Assembly: GCF_040227235.1 (NCBI RefSeq)
Contig: NZ_JBELNZ010000001.1
Coordinates: forward strand, 558,001-622,000
Direction of reading: 5' to 3'
Source of the DNA: Parafrigoribacterium_A soli
Lineage (GTDB): Bacteria; Actinomycetota; Actinomycetes; Actinomycetales; Microbacteriaceae
DNA length: 64,000 nucleotides
Shown here: positions 8,585 through 16,538 of the stretch, piece by piece
Numbering within the stretch: position 1 is the first letter of the stretch
Layout of the letters: each line of letters starts with the position of its first letter
The notes under the pieces: model-generated
Seen by the model: the letters and a program-made list of their open reading frames with translations, nothing else
Database searches by the model: none
What the model was told of the DNA's origin: nothing
Position numbers and translations under genes: made by a program

Positions 8585-8967
8585 GCGATGGGGCGGCGGC
8601 CCGCAGACCCGCCGTCTCACCGGTGCCCGCGCAGGCCGAGGCCAAGTCGGAGGAGAAGGCCGGTGTCGTGCTGGTGTACCGTCCGCGCGCTGCCGTGCCG
8701 GCATCCGAGGCGGCCCCAGCGTTGCCGGACGCCGCTCGACGCAGCAGCCGAACGCGTGCTGCGGAGCCGTGTGTCGTCATCCATTTCGCGGGTCGCGAGT
8801 TCGTCACCCGGGAGAGCATGGCCGACCTCTTCCTGCGCAGCGCCGGTCGCGTCGTCGTCGACGGAGCATCTCAGTCGGTGCCGCTGCTGCACGAGGGCGG
8901 CATCGATCTGCTCTTCATCACGCCGAACGCCCGGGTGCAGGTCACCCGCGCGACGAACGAGGCCTAG
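8563..8967 (+). CDS. Hypothetical protein, translationally coupled
   Basis: A 134-residue protein of unknown function. The first 70 residues are Ala/Pro/Arg-rich and probably disordered. The C-terminal part (about 70-130) is a compact domain with HFAGREFVTRESMADLF and LLHEGGIDLLFITPNARV. The ATG lies 22 bp inside the end of the preceding gene in another frame, which suggests coupling. The long open frame extends further upstream but overlaps the preceding gene and its leader, so the downstream start is preferred. No membrane segment or signal peptide is seen. Confidence 0.55.
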   Translation: MDAVVRLSDGAAARRPAVSPVPAQAEAKSEEKAGVVLVYRPRAAVPASEAAPALPDAARRSSRTRAAEPCVVIHFAGREFVTRESMADLFLRSAGRVVVDGASQSVPLLHEGGIDLLFITPNARVQVTRATNEA

Positions 8968-8981
8968 CCACCCCTTCCTCT

Positions 8982-9009
8982 CCGCCTCATTGCGAGGAGA
9001 ATGAGGCGG
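8982..9009. terminator. Inverted repeat between the 8563 gene and the hemerythrin gene
   Basis: CCGCCTCATT and AATGAGGCGG form a perfect 10-bp stem around an 8-nt loop, 15 bp after the stop codon of the upstream gene. No T-tract follows. It could be a terminator, an attenuator or a protein-binding site for the downstream gene, which starts 36 bp later. Confidence 0.45.
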
Positions 9010-9044
9010 ACCGGATCATTCGGTCACCAACGAGAGAAGAGGAC

Positions 9045-9509
9045 ATGAGCGAGACGCTGGGCGCAGCCCTGGAGCGCGAACACCGTGAGATCGACGGCGG
9101 CATCGAGGCATTCATCGGGAGCCTCCCGGATGGGCGCGGCACAACCGAACCGTTGCTACGGTCGATAAGCGGCCTGCGCCGCCACATCTACCTCGAGGAG
9201 GAGTTCCTGTTCCCGCCGCTGCGCGAGGCCGGCATGATGGTGCCGCTGTTCGTGATGCTGCGCCAGCACGGCGAGCTGTGGCAGTCGATGGACGCGCTCA
9301 CCACGCTGCTCACGACGGACTCCGATGCCGAGGCGCTGCGCGCATCCTGTGCTTCGCTGCTCGACCTGCTCGATCAGCACAACTCCAAGGAAGAGCCGAT
9401 CATCTATCCGCAGGCGGACAAGGTGCTGACCGCGGATGCGAGTGCCGAGCTCAGCGAATTCCTCGAGGCCGGCACCATGCCGGAGGACTGGACCTGCGCG
9501 AAGGCCTGA
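9045..9509 (+). CDS. Hemerythrin-like HHE cation-binding protein
   Basis: A 154-residue four-helix-bundle protein of the HHE/hemerythrin-like family. Metal-ligand candidates are visible in order: the first His in EREHREID, the RRHIYLEEEFLFP motif, the RQHGELW motif, and DQHNSKEEPIIYP. Such proteins bind a di-iron centre and sense or handle O2, NO or iron. The length fits single-domain bacterial members. The ATG at 9045 has GAGAAGAGGA upstream. It follows the stem-loop at 8982-9009 and may be read through from the two preceding small genes. Confidence 0.88.
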   Translation: MSETLGAALEREHREIDGGIEAFIGSLPDGRGTTEPLLRSISGLRRHIYLEEEFLFPPLREAGMMVPLFVMLRQHGELWQSMDALTTLLTTDSDAEALRASCASLLDLLDQHNSKEEPIIYPQADKVLTADASAELSEFLEAGTMPEDWTCAKA

Positions 9510-9519
9510 ACCGCCGCGA

Positions 9520-10713
9520 TCACTCCGCCGACATCGTCGCAGCGGGCAGGGCGCGAGCGCTCAGCACTGTGCTGACGAGTTCGAGCACGGCGAGCGCGAG
9601 GGCGACGAGACCGAGTGTCGCCCACGCTGCGAACCCACCGCTCAACAGGCACGCGAGCACCGGCAGCAGCACGCCGGGAACGAGGAGTGCGATCACCCCG
9701 TCGATGCGGCGGCCCAGCCGAACCCCGATGATCGCGTTGACGAGGTAGAGGACGGCCACGCCGCAGGCCAGCAGCACGCGAGCCTCCTGCGGAAGCGACG
9801 CATCCGGATGCCGCACGGCGATGCCGATGGAGGCCGCGACGAGCGTGAGCCCGGCGACGAGGAAGAACGGCAGGTACATGATCACGTCGCGCATCGCGCC
9901 GTAGGAGTGTGCGCGCTGGGCGATGCTGAGTCCCGCCTCCGTGGTGGGCAGGCCCCAGCGGAAGAAGGTGCGGGCAAGCAGCGCGCAGACGAGGAACCCG
10001 CAGAGAGCGGCCACTCCCCCGCCGAAGCTCGGGTGCTCGGTGAGACCGGTGATCGCGAGGTACACCGCCTCCCCGATGACGATGACGATGAACAGGCCGA
10101 CCCGTTCGAGCGCGTGAGAGACGGATGCCCGCTCGTAGATCTCGAAGGCGAAGCGGCTCCGCACGGCGAGCAGCAGCACCTCGGCCACGACGGCGAGCGC
10201 CCAGACGAGATACTGCCAGGGCTGCGGGATGCCGAGAGAGACCAGCCAGACCGCGGCCGTTCCGAGGTTGTAGGCGAACGGTCGCCATAGCGGTGCGGAG
10301 GACGCGCCGCTTGCGCGGGAGACGAGCCACATCGCGAGCAGCACGAGGCGGATCCAGATCGCCCCCGCAACGTAGAGCCAGGCCTGTTCCGCGATGCCGC
10401 CGGCGATCGCGATCGCCATAGCGGCCGGACCTGGCATCGCCGCGATCACGAGTACCCCCATCGAGGCGAAGCGAGCGCCGAACAGGTTGTTTGTGACCAT
10501 GAGGTTCACCCAGGCCCACCACAGCGGGAAGAGCAGGAGCAGAAAGCTGAGCACCGCGCCGAGGCTCGTGTCACCCTCGAGGATCTCCGCCGAGATTGCG
10601 ATGACCACGACGAAGACGAGGTCGAAGAATAGCTCGTACCAGTCGGCGACGCGTCTGGGCGTCGAACCCTGGTCGTGCTCGGGAGCGATGGCGCCTGCGG
10701 ACTCGGTCGTCAT
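9520..10713 (-). CDS. ltrA: Low temperature requirement protein A (LtrA) family membrane protein
   Basis: A 397-residue polytopic membrane protein. The signature WYELFFDLVFVVVI near residue 25, followed by 10-12 hydrophobic helices and the GEAVYLAITGL motif around residue 210, identifies the LtrA family. That family was first linked to growth of Listeria at low temperature; its biochemical role is unknown. An upstream in-frame GTG (10737) is possible, but ATG 10713 begins the usual polar N-terminus. It converges on the hemerythrin gene with a 10-bp gap. Confidence 0.85.
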   Translation of the reverse strand: MTTESAGAIAPEHDQGSTPRRVADWYELFFDLVFVVVIAISAEILEGDTSLGAVLSFLLLLFPLWWAWVNLMVTNNLFGARFASMGVLVIAAMPGPAAMAIAIAGGIAEQAWLYVAGAIWIRLVLLAMWLVSRASGASSAPLWRPFAYNLGTAAVWLVSLGIPQPWQYLVWALAVVAEVLLLAVRSRFAFEIYERASVSHALERVGLFIVIVIGEAVYLAITGLTEHPSFGGGVAALCGFLVCALLARTFFRWGLPTTEAGLSIAQRAHSYGAMRDVIMYLPFFLVAGLTLVAASIGIAVRHPDASLPQEARVLLACGVAVLYLVNAIIGVRLGRRIDGVIALLVPGVLLPVLACLLSGGFAAWATLGLVALALAVLELVSTVLSARALPAATMSAE

Positions 10714-10751
10714 CCGACCATCATCCACCCGCGGCACTCGCTCGGTGAGCC

Positions 10752-11237
10752 CTACTCGGCGAGAATGGCCTCGATCTGGCCCATCGCGAGCTTCATGCCC
10801 TCCTCCATGCCCATCTGCAGCATCTGCTCGAGCTGTTCCGCGCTCTCGAAGATGGTGCGCAGGGTCATTCTGGTCTGCTCCCCCTCGGCTTCGAGCGTGA
10901 GGGTCATGTGTGATTCGCCCAGGTCACCCGTGGGATTGCCCTCCTCATCGGCGAATCCGTCGTCGAGCTTGAGGCCGTGCGGAGCATCGACCGAGGTGAT
11001 CCTCCACCAACCGTGGCCCTTCTCACCTTCGGGACCGGTCATGTAATAGTGCGACATCGCGCCGGGCTCGAGAGCGTGTTCAACGAAGGTCGCCGGCCAC
11101 TCCGGCGGGCCCCACCAGCGCTCGAGCTGCCGCGGGTCTTCCCAGATCTGCCAGACGCGCGGCACTCCGGCGTCGAAAGTGGCGGTCATCGTCATGGTGA
11201 GGGCGTCGAGATCTTTCTCGCTCGTGATTGTCGTCAT
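10752..11237 (-). CDS. SRPBCC (AHSA1-like) domain protein
   Basis: A 161-residue START/Bet v1-like fold protein. The family signature is seen in FDAGVPRVWQIWEDPRQLERWWGPPEWPATF (around residues 21-50) and in the C-terminal amphipathic helix QLEQMLQMGMEEGMKLAMGQ. A GGAAGGAAAG site precedes the ATG at 11237. It lies 44 bp after the ArsR gene on the same strand. ArsR/SRPBCC two-gene operons are common in actinobacteria, but their ligand is generally unknown. Confidence 0.88.
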   Translation of the reverse strand: MTTITSEKDLDALTMTMTATFDAGVPRVWQIWEDPRQLERWWGPPEWPATFVEHALEPGAMSHYYMTGPEGEKGHGWWRITSVDAPHGLKLDDGFADEEGNPTGDLGESHMTLTLEAEGEQTRMTLRTIFESAEQLEQMLQMGMEEGMKLAMGQIEAILAE

Positions 11238-11281
11238 CGTCTTTCCTTCCGTTGGGCCATTCTTCTTCGGTGTCGTGCGTT

Positions 11282-11626
11282 TCAGTCTTCGCTGAGGATG
11301 TCTGCGATGCGCCCCGCGCGTTCCCGCCAGAGCTGCTCGTACCGGTCGAGCAGGTCGCTCGCCCGTCGGATGGTGTCGAGATTTCCGCGCACGATCTGCT
11401 GCCGCCCGCGTCGTTCCTTGGTCACGAGTGCCGCCCTCTCGAGCACCGCGATGTGCTTTTGCACGGCAGCGAAGCTCATTGCATACGACTGTGCGAGCGC
11501 AGTGACCGACTGCTCGCGCTTGATCGCCCGCGTGACGATGTCACGACGGGTGCTGTCTGCCAGAGCGTGGAAGATCAGGTCCACCTCGGCGTCACTCAAT
11601 TCATGTACAACCATTTGGTTGTACAT
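11282..11626 (-). CDS. ArsR-family winged-helix regulator
   Basis: A 114-residue regulator with the ArsR HTH: LADSTRRDIVTRAIKREQSVTALAQ followed by the recognition helix SFAAVQKHIAVLERAALV. No cysteine metal-binding motif is present, so this is a non-metal ArsR of the kind paired with SRPBCC proteins. The first codons overlap a perfect 10-bp inverted repeat (11603-11626). If that repeat is the operator, the protein controls its own mRNA at the start. The second Met (residue 5) could be the true start. Confidence 0.85.
   Translation of the reverse strand: MYNQMVVHELSDAEVDLIFHALADSTRRDIVTRAIKREQSVTALAQSYAMSFAAVQKHIAVLERAALVTKERRGRQQIVRGNLDTIRRASDLLDRYEQLWRERAGRIADILSED
11603..11626. promoter_or_regulatory. 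Perfect inverted repeat over the arsR start, probable operator
   Basis: ATGTACAACC-attt-GGTTGTACAT has perfect 10-bp arms and a 4-bp spacer. It coincides exactly with the first eight codons of the ArsR gene. Two-fold symmetry of this size fits a dimeric winged-helix regulator. Confidence 0.65.
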
Positions 11627-11669
11627 TACCCTTATCATCCGCGTCCCACAACCCCGCGTGACATTTCGT

Positions 11670-11724
11670 GAGATGCCAGTTGTGGGGGTTACCTGTGCGG
11701 AATGAGCCCCACAAGTGGCATCTC
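11670..11724. repeat. 55-bp palindromic intergenic repeat, copy 1
   Basis: Arms GAGATGCCAGTTGTGGGG (11670-11687) and CCCCACAAGTGGCATCTC (11707-11724) pair over 18 bp with one mismatch. Two more copies of the same length lie at 31766 and 32709. The element ends 7 bp before the -10 box of the next gene. Confidence 0.85.
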
Positions 11725-11744
11725 GCGCACGTAGGCTACGGGGT

Positions 11745-11993
11745 GTGAGCACCGTGAACGACCCGGTCGACCTCATCCGGGAGTCCCCGCTCGGCACCCG
11801 GATGACCGTGCGGCGTCGCATCGAGGGCGGCCACACGGATGCCGTCGGCTACCTTCGCGAACGCAGCGACACCGAGTGCGTGGTCGAGACCCGTCGCGGC
11901 CTCGTGACCATCGCGCTCGCCGATGTCACCGCGACGAGGGCCGTGCCGCCCCCACCGCCGCGACGCGCACCACGCTTCCCGCCGCTCGGCTAG
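11745..11993 (+). CDS. Small SH3-like domain protein (Rv0428c N-domain type)
   Basis: An 82-residue protein. IRESPLGTRMTVRRRI, DAVGYLRE and ETRRGLVTIALADVTATRAVP match in order the beta-barrel SH3-like domain usually found at the N-terminus of actinobacterial GNAT proteins such as Rv0428c. Here it stands alone, with a proline-rich tail and no acetyltransferase domain. TAGGCT (11732-11737) lies 7 nt before the GTG, which supports real leaderless expression rather than a decayed remnant. The stop overlaps that of the convergent DUF2000 gene by 4 bp. Confidence 0.6.
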   Translation: MSTVNDPVDLIRESPLGTRMTVRRRIEGGHTDAVGYLRERSDTECVVETRRGLVTIALADVTATRAVPPPPPRRAPRFPPLG

Positions 11994-12475
11994 GGCATAA
12001 GGGGAAGCCGGTTCACGATCCTGTCGATGCGGTTGCGTGGCCCGACCAGGCTCACCGCGTAATACTCGAGAGCGTCGCTCGAGGTGTCCGCGACCGCGGC
12101 GAGGTACTCGTCGTAGACGCGGGTCGACTGCGCCTCGGCGGGCATGTCTGCCACCAGCACGGCCTCTGAGCCGCTCGCCTTCTCGCGGATCGCGGTGAGT
12201 TGCGCAGCGGTCGCGGTCAGGATCGTGCAGCCAGCCCAGGGCAGGCCGGAGTGAGTGGCGCCCGAAGCGTCCACAGCATCCGGCCCGAGTAGCCCGCGCG
12301 TGCGCGACGAGACGGATGCCGCCACGCACGCGACGGCGTTGGCCGCGCGCCCGGCCGGGAGTGCCTCATTCACGACGATGACCCACTTCAGCCGAGCGGA
12401 TCGGGTGGGCGCTGCGGTGTCGATCTCCTCGGGCGCGAAGCCGAACGGCTCCTGGGACTCGTCGATCGTCTCCAT
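11990..12475 (-). CDS. DUF2000 domain protein
   Basis: A 161-residue protein of the DUF2000 family, which has a peptidyl-tRNA-hydrolase-like fold and no assigned activity. Typical motifs are KWVIVVNEALPAGRAANAVACVAASV (about residues 30-55), GLPWAGCTIL, and the C-terminal VSLVGPRNRIDRIVNRLPLMP. GAGGAG lies 7 nt upstream of the ATG at 12475. It is divergent from the Lrp/AsnC regulator at 12576. Confidence 0.82.
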   Translation of the reverse strand: METIDESQEPFGFAPEEIDTAAPTRSARLKWVIVVNEALPAGRAANAVACVAASVSSRTRGLLGPDAVDASGATHSGLPWAGCTILTATAAQLTAIREKASGSEAVLVADMPAEAQSTRVYDEYLAAVADTSSDALEYYAVSLVGPRNRIDRIVNRLPLMP

Positions 12476-12575
12476 GTCGAACTCCTCACGTGTGGATGCC
12501 CTCAGGCTAGGCTTTGATGCGACATCGCGGCGCCGCATCCGTACTTTGTACGCCAGAGGGAGCAGAGGGAGCACG

Positions 12576-13025
12576 ATGGACGAACTTGACACGGCGATCC
12601 TGCGGGAACTGCAGCGAGATGCACGGCGCACCAATCGCGACATCGCCGCCGCCGTCGGGGTCTCCCCCACCACCGCGCTCGACCGCACGCGCGCCCTGTA
12701 TCGAAGAGGCGTCATCCGGGGTGCCCGGCTCGACATCGACCTGCCATCGATTGGGCGCACCGTGCAGGCGCTCATCGCCGTGCGCATCCGACCGCCGTCG
12801 CGCGAGAACATCGACGCCTTTCGCAGTTGGACCATCACCCTGCCGGAGACCGTCGGCGTCTTCGTCGTCACCGGGAACGAGGACTTTCTGCTGCACGTGG
12901 CCGTCGCCGACAACGACGCCCTCTACTCCTTCGTGATCGACAAGCTGACCGAACGCGACGAGGTGGCGGATGTGCGCACGAGCGTCGTCTACGAACACGT
13001 GCGCGCGGCAGTGATCGAGCCCTGA
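12576..13025 (+). CDS. Lrp/AsnC-family regulator
   Basis: A 149-residue feast/famine regulator: N-terminal HTH (MDELDTAILRELQRDARRTN, recognition helix VGVSPTTALDRTRALYRRGV) and a C-terminal RAM/AsnC ligand domain. Divergent genes lie on the left and the DapA-like gene 21 bp downstream on the right. It could control either; family members usually sense amino acids. AGAGGGAGC precedes the ATG. Confidence 0.9.
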   Translation: MDELDTAILRELQRDARRTNRDIAAAVGVSPTTALDRTRALYRRGVIRGARLDIDLPSIGRTVQALIAVRIRPPSRENIDAFRSWTITLPETVGVFVVTGNEDFLLHVAVADNDALYSFVIDKLTERDEVADVRTSVVYEHVRAAVIEP

Positions 13026-13046
13026 CCAGGCGCTAGTCTGACCCCT

Positions 13047-13937
13047 ATGTTCACCGGCCTCAGCGCGTTTCCGCTCACTCCCATCACCGGGAACGGTGTC
13101 GACGAGGGCGCGTTCGCGAGGCTCATCGACCGGCTCGCCGCGGCGAAGGTCGATTCGATCGGGGCGCTCGGCTCGACCGGCAGCTACGCCTACCTGACCC
13201 GTGACGAGCGTGCGCGGGCCGTGGAGATTGCCGTCGAGCACGCGGGCGCCGTGCCCGTCATCGTCGGGGTCGGCGCGGTCTCCACCCGCCAGGTGCTCGC
13301 TCACGTGGCCGATGCCCAGGACCGCGGGGCGGCCGCCGTGCTGCTGCCCGCCGTCACCTACCAGGCGCTCAGCGATGACGAGGTCTACGGGCTGTATGCC
13401 GATGTCGCCGCCGCCGCGTCCATCCCGATCGTCGTCTACGACAACCCGGGTACGACGCACGTGACCTTCAGTGACGACCTCCACGCGCGCATCGCCCAGC
13501 TCGACGGCATCGCCTCGATCAAGATTCCGCCCGTCTCGTCGGACCTCGCAGAGACTCGCGACAGGGTCGCGCGCCTGCGCGAGCGCGTGCCCGAGCACGT
13601 GACCATCGGCATCAGCGGTGACACCGTCGCACCCGTGAGCCTTCTCGCCGGATGCGACGGCTGGTACAGCGTGCTCGGCGGCATCCTGCCCGAACTCTGC
13701 CTCGCCATCGCGCGCACGGCTCTCGCGGGCGACGCCGAGGAGACGCGCAGGATCACCGCATCACTCGACGCGATCTGGTCGCTGTTCCCGCGTTTTGGCA
13801 GCTATCGCACGGTGTCTGTGATCGCCGCACACCTCGGTCTCACCGCGCCGCGGAACCTGCCGCGACCCGTGCGGGAACTCGAGGGAGCAGACCGCGAAGC
13901 GGTCATCCGTGCGGTTGAAATCGTCGGCTGGCGCTGA
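13047..13937 (+). CDS. Dihydrodipicolinate synthase/N-acetylneuraminate lyase family protein
   Basis: A 296-residue class I aldolase. The Schiff-base lysine is in ASIKIPP and the catalytic tyrosine in VVYDNPGT, both at the usual spacing; GALGSTGSYAYLT is the substrate-binding GTTGE-like loop but lacks the final Glu. That change, and the lack of other lysine genes, argue that it is not the housekeeping DapA but a keto-acid aldolase or dehydratase. TAGTCT (13034-13039) lies 7 nt before the ATG, giving it its own leaderless promoter despite following the Lrp gene. Confidence 0.85.
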   Translation: MFTGLSAFPLTPITGNGVDEGAFARLIDRLAAAKVDSIGALGSTGSYAYLTRDERARAVEIAVEHAGAVPVIVGVGAVSTRQVLAHVADAQDRGAAAVLLPAVTYQALSDDEVYGLYADVAAAASIPIVVYDNPGTTHVTFSDDLHARIAQLDGIASIKIPPVSSDLAETRDRVARLRERVPEHVTIGISGDTVAPVSLLAGCDGWYSVLGGILPELCLAIARTALAGDAEETRRITASLDAIWSLFPRFGSYRTVSVIAAHLGLTAPRNLPRPVRELEGADREAVIRAVEIVGWR

Positions 13938-13945
13938 GCGCGCGA

Positions 13946-15004
13946 CTACTCCTCGGGCGTGCTCACCACGGCCGGCTCCTTGCGCGCCGCGGATCGCGCT
14001 GCCGAGCGAGCCGACCGCCTCTCCCAGGCCGCCGTGATGGTGGGCACCAGGCCCTTCGGCATGAAGACCAGCACGAGAACCAGCACGAGCCCGTAACCCG
14101 CGTACTGCAGGGTTGGGCCCATGACCGCGGGCATGTCGGGGAGGGTCGACAGCATGTTGAGCAGCTTGAGCAGGATTCCCACCGCGATGGCGCCGACCAG
14201 ACCGCCCCACAGCGTGCCGACGCCTCCGACCACGGCCATGATCACGTACTCGAACGACTGATCGGGAGGAAACGATTCCGGGTTGATGAACGGAAAGTAG
14301 AACGCCCCGAGCGCCCCGACCAACCCCGCGAACACGGCGGCAAGCACGAAAACGCGCAGCTTGCTTCCGAGCACCGGGACACCGGCGGATGCGGCAGCGG
14401 ACTCGCTACCCGCCAGCGCGCGGATGCCCCTGCCGAACCGGCTGGTGACGACGCGGTGCGAGAGTATGAGCGCCACGACGAGCAGGATCACGGCGATCAC
14501 GACATAGATGAGCTTGAGCACGCTGTTCCGAGCCTGCGCGTCCTCGATCGGGAGCACGATCAATGGCGGGATGCCGTTGATGCCGATGCCGCGGCCGAAC
14601 AGCGGGACGACTCCCATGAGCGCCTGCACCAGCAGGAGGATCGCGATCGTGCCGAACGCGAGGTAGTGACCCCGCAACCGAAGCAGTGGCCAGCCGATCA
14701 GCGCTGCGACGGCCGCGGTGAAGATCGGTGCGCACACCAGGGCCAGCAGGGGCGGCAGGTGCCACTGCACCGTGAAGACTCCGACGGTGAGAGCGCCCAC
14801 CGCGACGAAGGCGCCCTGGCCAAGAGCGGCCTGGCCCGCATACCCCATGAACAGGGAGAGGCCGACGACGACTATCGCGGACATGAGCAGCTGCATATAG
14901 AAGGTGAGCTCCGGCAGCAGCAGCGGGATCACGAGGGCCACAATCGTGACCGCTGCAATCTCCGGATAAGGCGACCGTGCGCGCACTCGCGCTAGGACGT
15001 TCAC
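13946..15004 (-). CDS. livM: Branched-chain-type ABC transporter permease LivM
   Basis: A 352-residue permease of the HAAT (branched-chain amino acid) type with about 10 transmembrane segments. Conserved stretches: MGYAGQAALGQGAF, LRGHYLAFGTIAILLL and the EAA-like VVGGVGTLWGGLVGAI. The C-terminus is a short charged tail. The GTG start overlaps the livH stop (GTGA), showing tight coupling. It is the last gene of the livKGFHM-ordered operon. In this setting it probably imports an aromatic acid rather than leucine. Confidence 0.92.
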   Translation of the reverse strand: MNVLARVRARSPYPEIAAVTIVALVIPLLLPELTFYMQLLMSAIVVVGLSLFMGYAGQAALGQGAFVAVGALTVGVFTVQWHLPPLLALVCAPIFTAAVAALIGWPLLRLRGHYLAFGTIAILLLVQALMGVVPLFGRGIGINGIPPLIVLPIEDAQARNSVLKLIYVVIAVILLVVALILSHRVVTSRFGRGIRALAGSESAAASAGVPVLGSKLRVFVLAAVFAGLVGALGAFYFPFINPESFPPDQSFEYVIMAVVGGVGTLWGGLVGAIAVGILLKLLNMLSTLPDMPAVMGPTLQYAGYGLVLVLVLVFMPKGLVPTITAAWERRSARSAARSAARKEPAVVSTPEE

Positions 15005-15861
15005 TTGGCCTCCTCCTGAGCGTTGAGTGCTCGAGCTCGCACGATCAGAATCACCAGCATCAGGATGAGCGAAACCTGGGTCTGGAAGGACCCCACTCCG
15101 TAGCCCTGCAGCAGCTGCCCGACGACTCCGAGGAAGAGCCCACCCAGCAGGGTGAGCCACGGGCTCGACAGGTTTCCGAAAACTGCGGCCGTGAACCCGC
15201 TGATGGCGAGAGGGATGTCCTGGTACGGCGAGATCTGCTGGCTCGGCGCGATGAGCACGCCGGCGATGCCGCCGAGAAGGCCACCGATGGCGAAGGCGGC
15301 GAGTCCCATGCGCCTGTAGTTGATGCCGACGAGCTGTGCCGCGCGCCGGTTGCTTGCCGTCGCGGTCATCGCACGCCCGACATCCGTTCGCTCGAAGAAC
15401 AGACCCAGGATGCCGAACACGACGAGCGCGATGGGCACGACGAGCAGACGCTGCCACTCGGTGTTCGCGCCGAGGATGTTCACGGACCCGGAGAGGATCG
15501 GCACGGAGGGCGCCGGGTTCTGGCCGAAGAGCAGAATGTTGATCGCGAGCCCGACGAAGACCAGCCCGAGGGTGATGAGCAGCGCGACGAAAGGTGGAGT
15601 GTCGCGCCGGGCGAGAACCACCGCGCCGACACCAAGACCGGCGGCTCCCGCCACCAGTACCGCGAGCAGCTCACCGACGCCGTGGGGCATGCCGCTCGTG
15701 ATGAGTTTCGAGGCGAGCATGCCCGCGAGCACAGCGTAGGTGCCCTGCGCGAAGTTGACGACGTGCGTCACGCGATGGACGATGACGAACCCGGACCCGA
15801 CCAGGGCATAGGCAGCACCCACGCCCAGTCCCGAGATGACGAAGGTGATGAAGAGGGTCAC
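15001..15861 (-). CDS. livH: Branched-chain-type ABC transporter permease LivH
   Basis: A 286-residue permease with about 8 transmembrane segments. Typical LivH motifs are LGVGAAYALVGSGFVIVHRVTHVVNFAQG near the N-terminus and GISGFT-like AISGFTAAVFGNLSSPWL near residue 220. It overlaps livF upstream (GTGA) and livM downstream. It pairs with LivM to form the transmembrane pore. Confidence 0.92.
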   Translation of the reverse strand: MTLFITFVISGLGVGAAYALVGSGFVIVHRVTHVVNFAQGTYAVLAGMLASKLITSGMPHGVGELLAVLVAGAAGLGVGAVVLARRDTPPFVALLITLGLVFVGLAINILLFGQNPAPSVPILSGSVNILGANTEWQRLLVVPIALVVFGILGLFFERTDVGRAMTATASNRRAAQLVGINYRRMGLAAFAIGGLLGGIAGVLIAPSQQISPYQDIPLAISGFTAAVFGNLSSPWLTLLGGLFLGVVGQLLQGYGVGSFQTQVSLILMLVILIVRARALNAQEEAK

Positions 15862-16538
15862 TGGGCGGTTCCTCGCTTCTCAAATCCGCCGAAGTACGCG
15901 GCAGTCAGCGCCGGGTCTTCGCGAAGGGTGGCTGTGTCACCGCTGGCGACGATCCGTCCCGCCTCGATCACGTACGCTCGCGCGCACAGGTCGAAGGCGA
16001 GGTCGACCTCCTGCTCGATCAGAAGCACGGTCGTTCCCCGCTCAGCATTGATGCGGCGCAGGTGCTCGACCAGCTTCTCTGAAATGAGCGGCGCCAGGCC
16101 GAGCGAGAGCTCGTCAATCAGCAGGAGGTCAGGGTTCGCCATGAGCGCGCGCCCGATTGCGACCATCTGCTGCTGCCCGCCAGAAAGCGAACCGGCGCGC
16201 TGCTTGCGGAGCGGCACGAGCTCGGGCAGCACGTCGTAGATGGCGTCGGTATCGCGCTTGCCTCGGCCGAGGCTCCACGCGCCCAACCGCAGGTTGTCGT
16301 CGACGCTCAGGTCGGGGAACATCTGCCGACCCTCCGGAACCTGTGCGGTGCGGCCGGCCAGTTCGATGGTGCCCGATGCCGGATGGATCATCCCGCTGAT
16401 CGTATTGACCAGGCTCGACTTACCCGCGCCGTTGGGGCCGACGAGCGCCACCATCTCGCCTTCGGCGATGTCGAGGCTGACGCCGTCGACGGCGGTCGCC
16501 GCGCCGTAGCGCACGACGAGGTCAGCGATGTGCAGCAT
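15858..16538 (-). CDS. livF: ABC transporter ATP-binding protein LivF
   Basis: A 226-residue ATPase: Walker A GPNGAGKSS, the Q-loop replaced by the LivF-type PEGRQMFPDLSV, signature LSGGQQQMVAIGRAL, Walker B LLLIDE and the H-loop replaced by LLIEQEV, all as expected for LivF. AAGGAG lies 4 nt upstream of the ATG, which is inside the 3' end of livG. Confidence 0.93.
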   Translation of the reverse strand: MLHIADLVVRYGAATAVDGVSLDIAEGEMVALVGPNGAGKSSLVNTISGMIHPASGTIELAGRTAQVPEGRQMFPDLSVDDNLRLGAWSLGRGKRDTDAIYDVLPELVPLRKQRAGSLSGGQQQMVAIGRALMANPDLLLIDELSLGLAPLISEKLVEHLRRINAERGTTVLLIEQEVDLAFDLCARAYVIEAGRIVASGDTATLREDPALTAAYFGGFEKRGTAQ

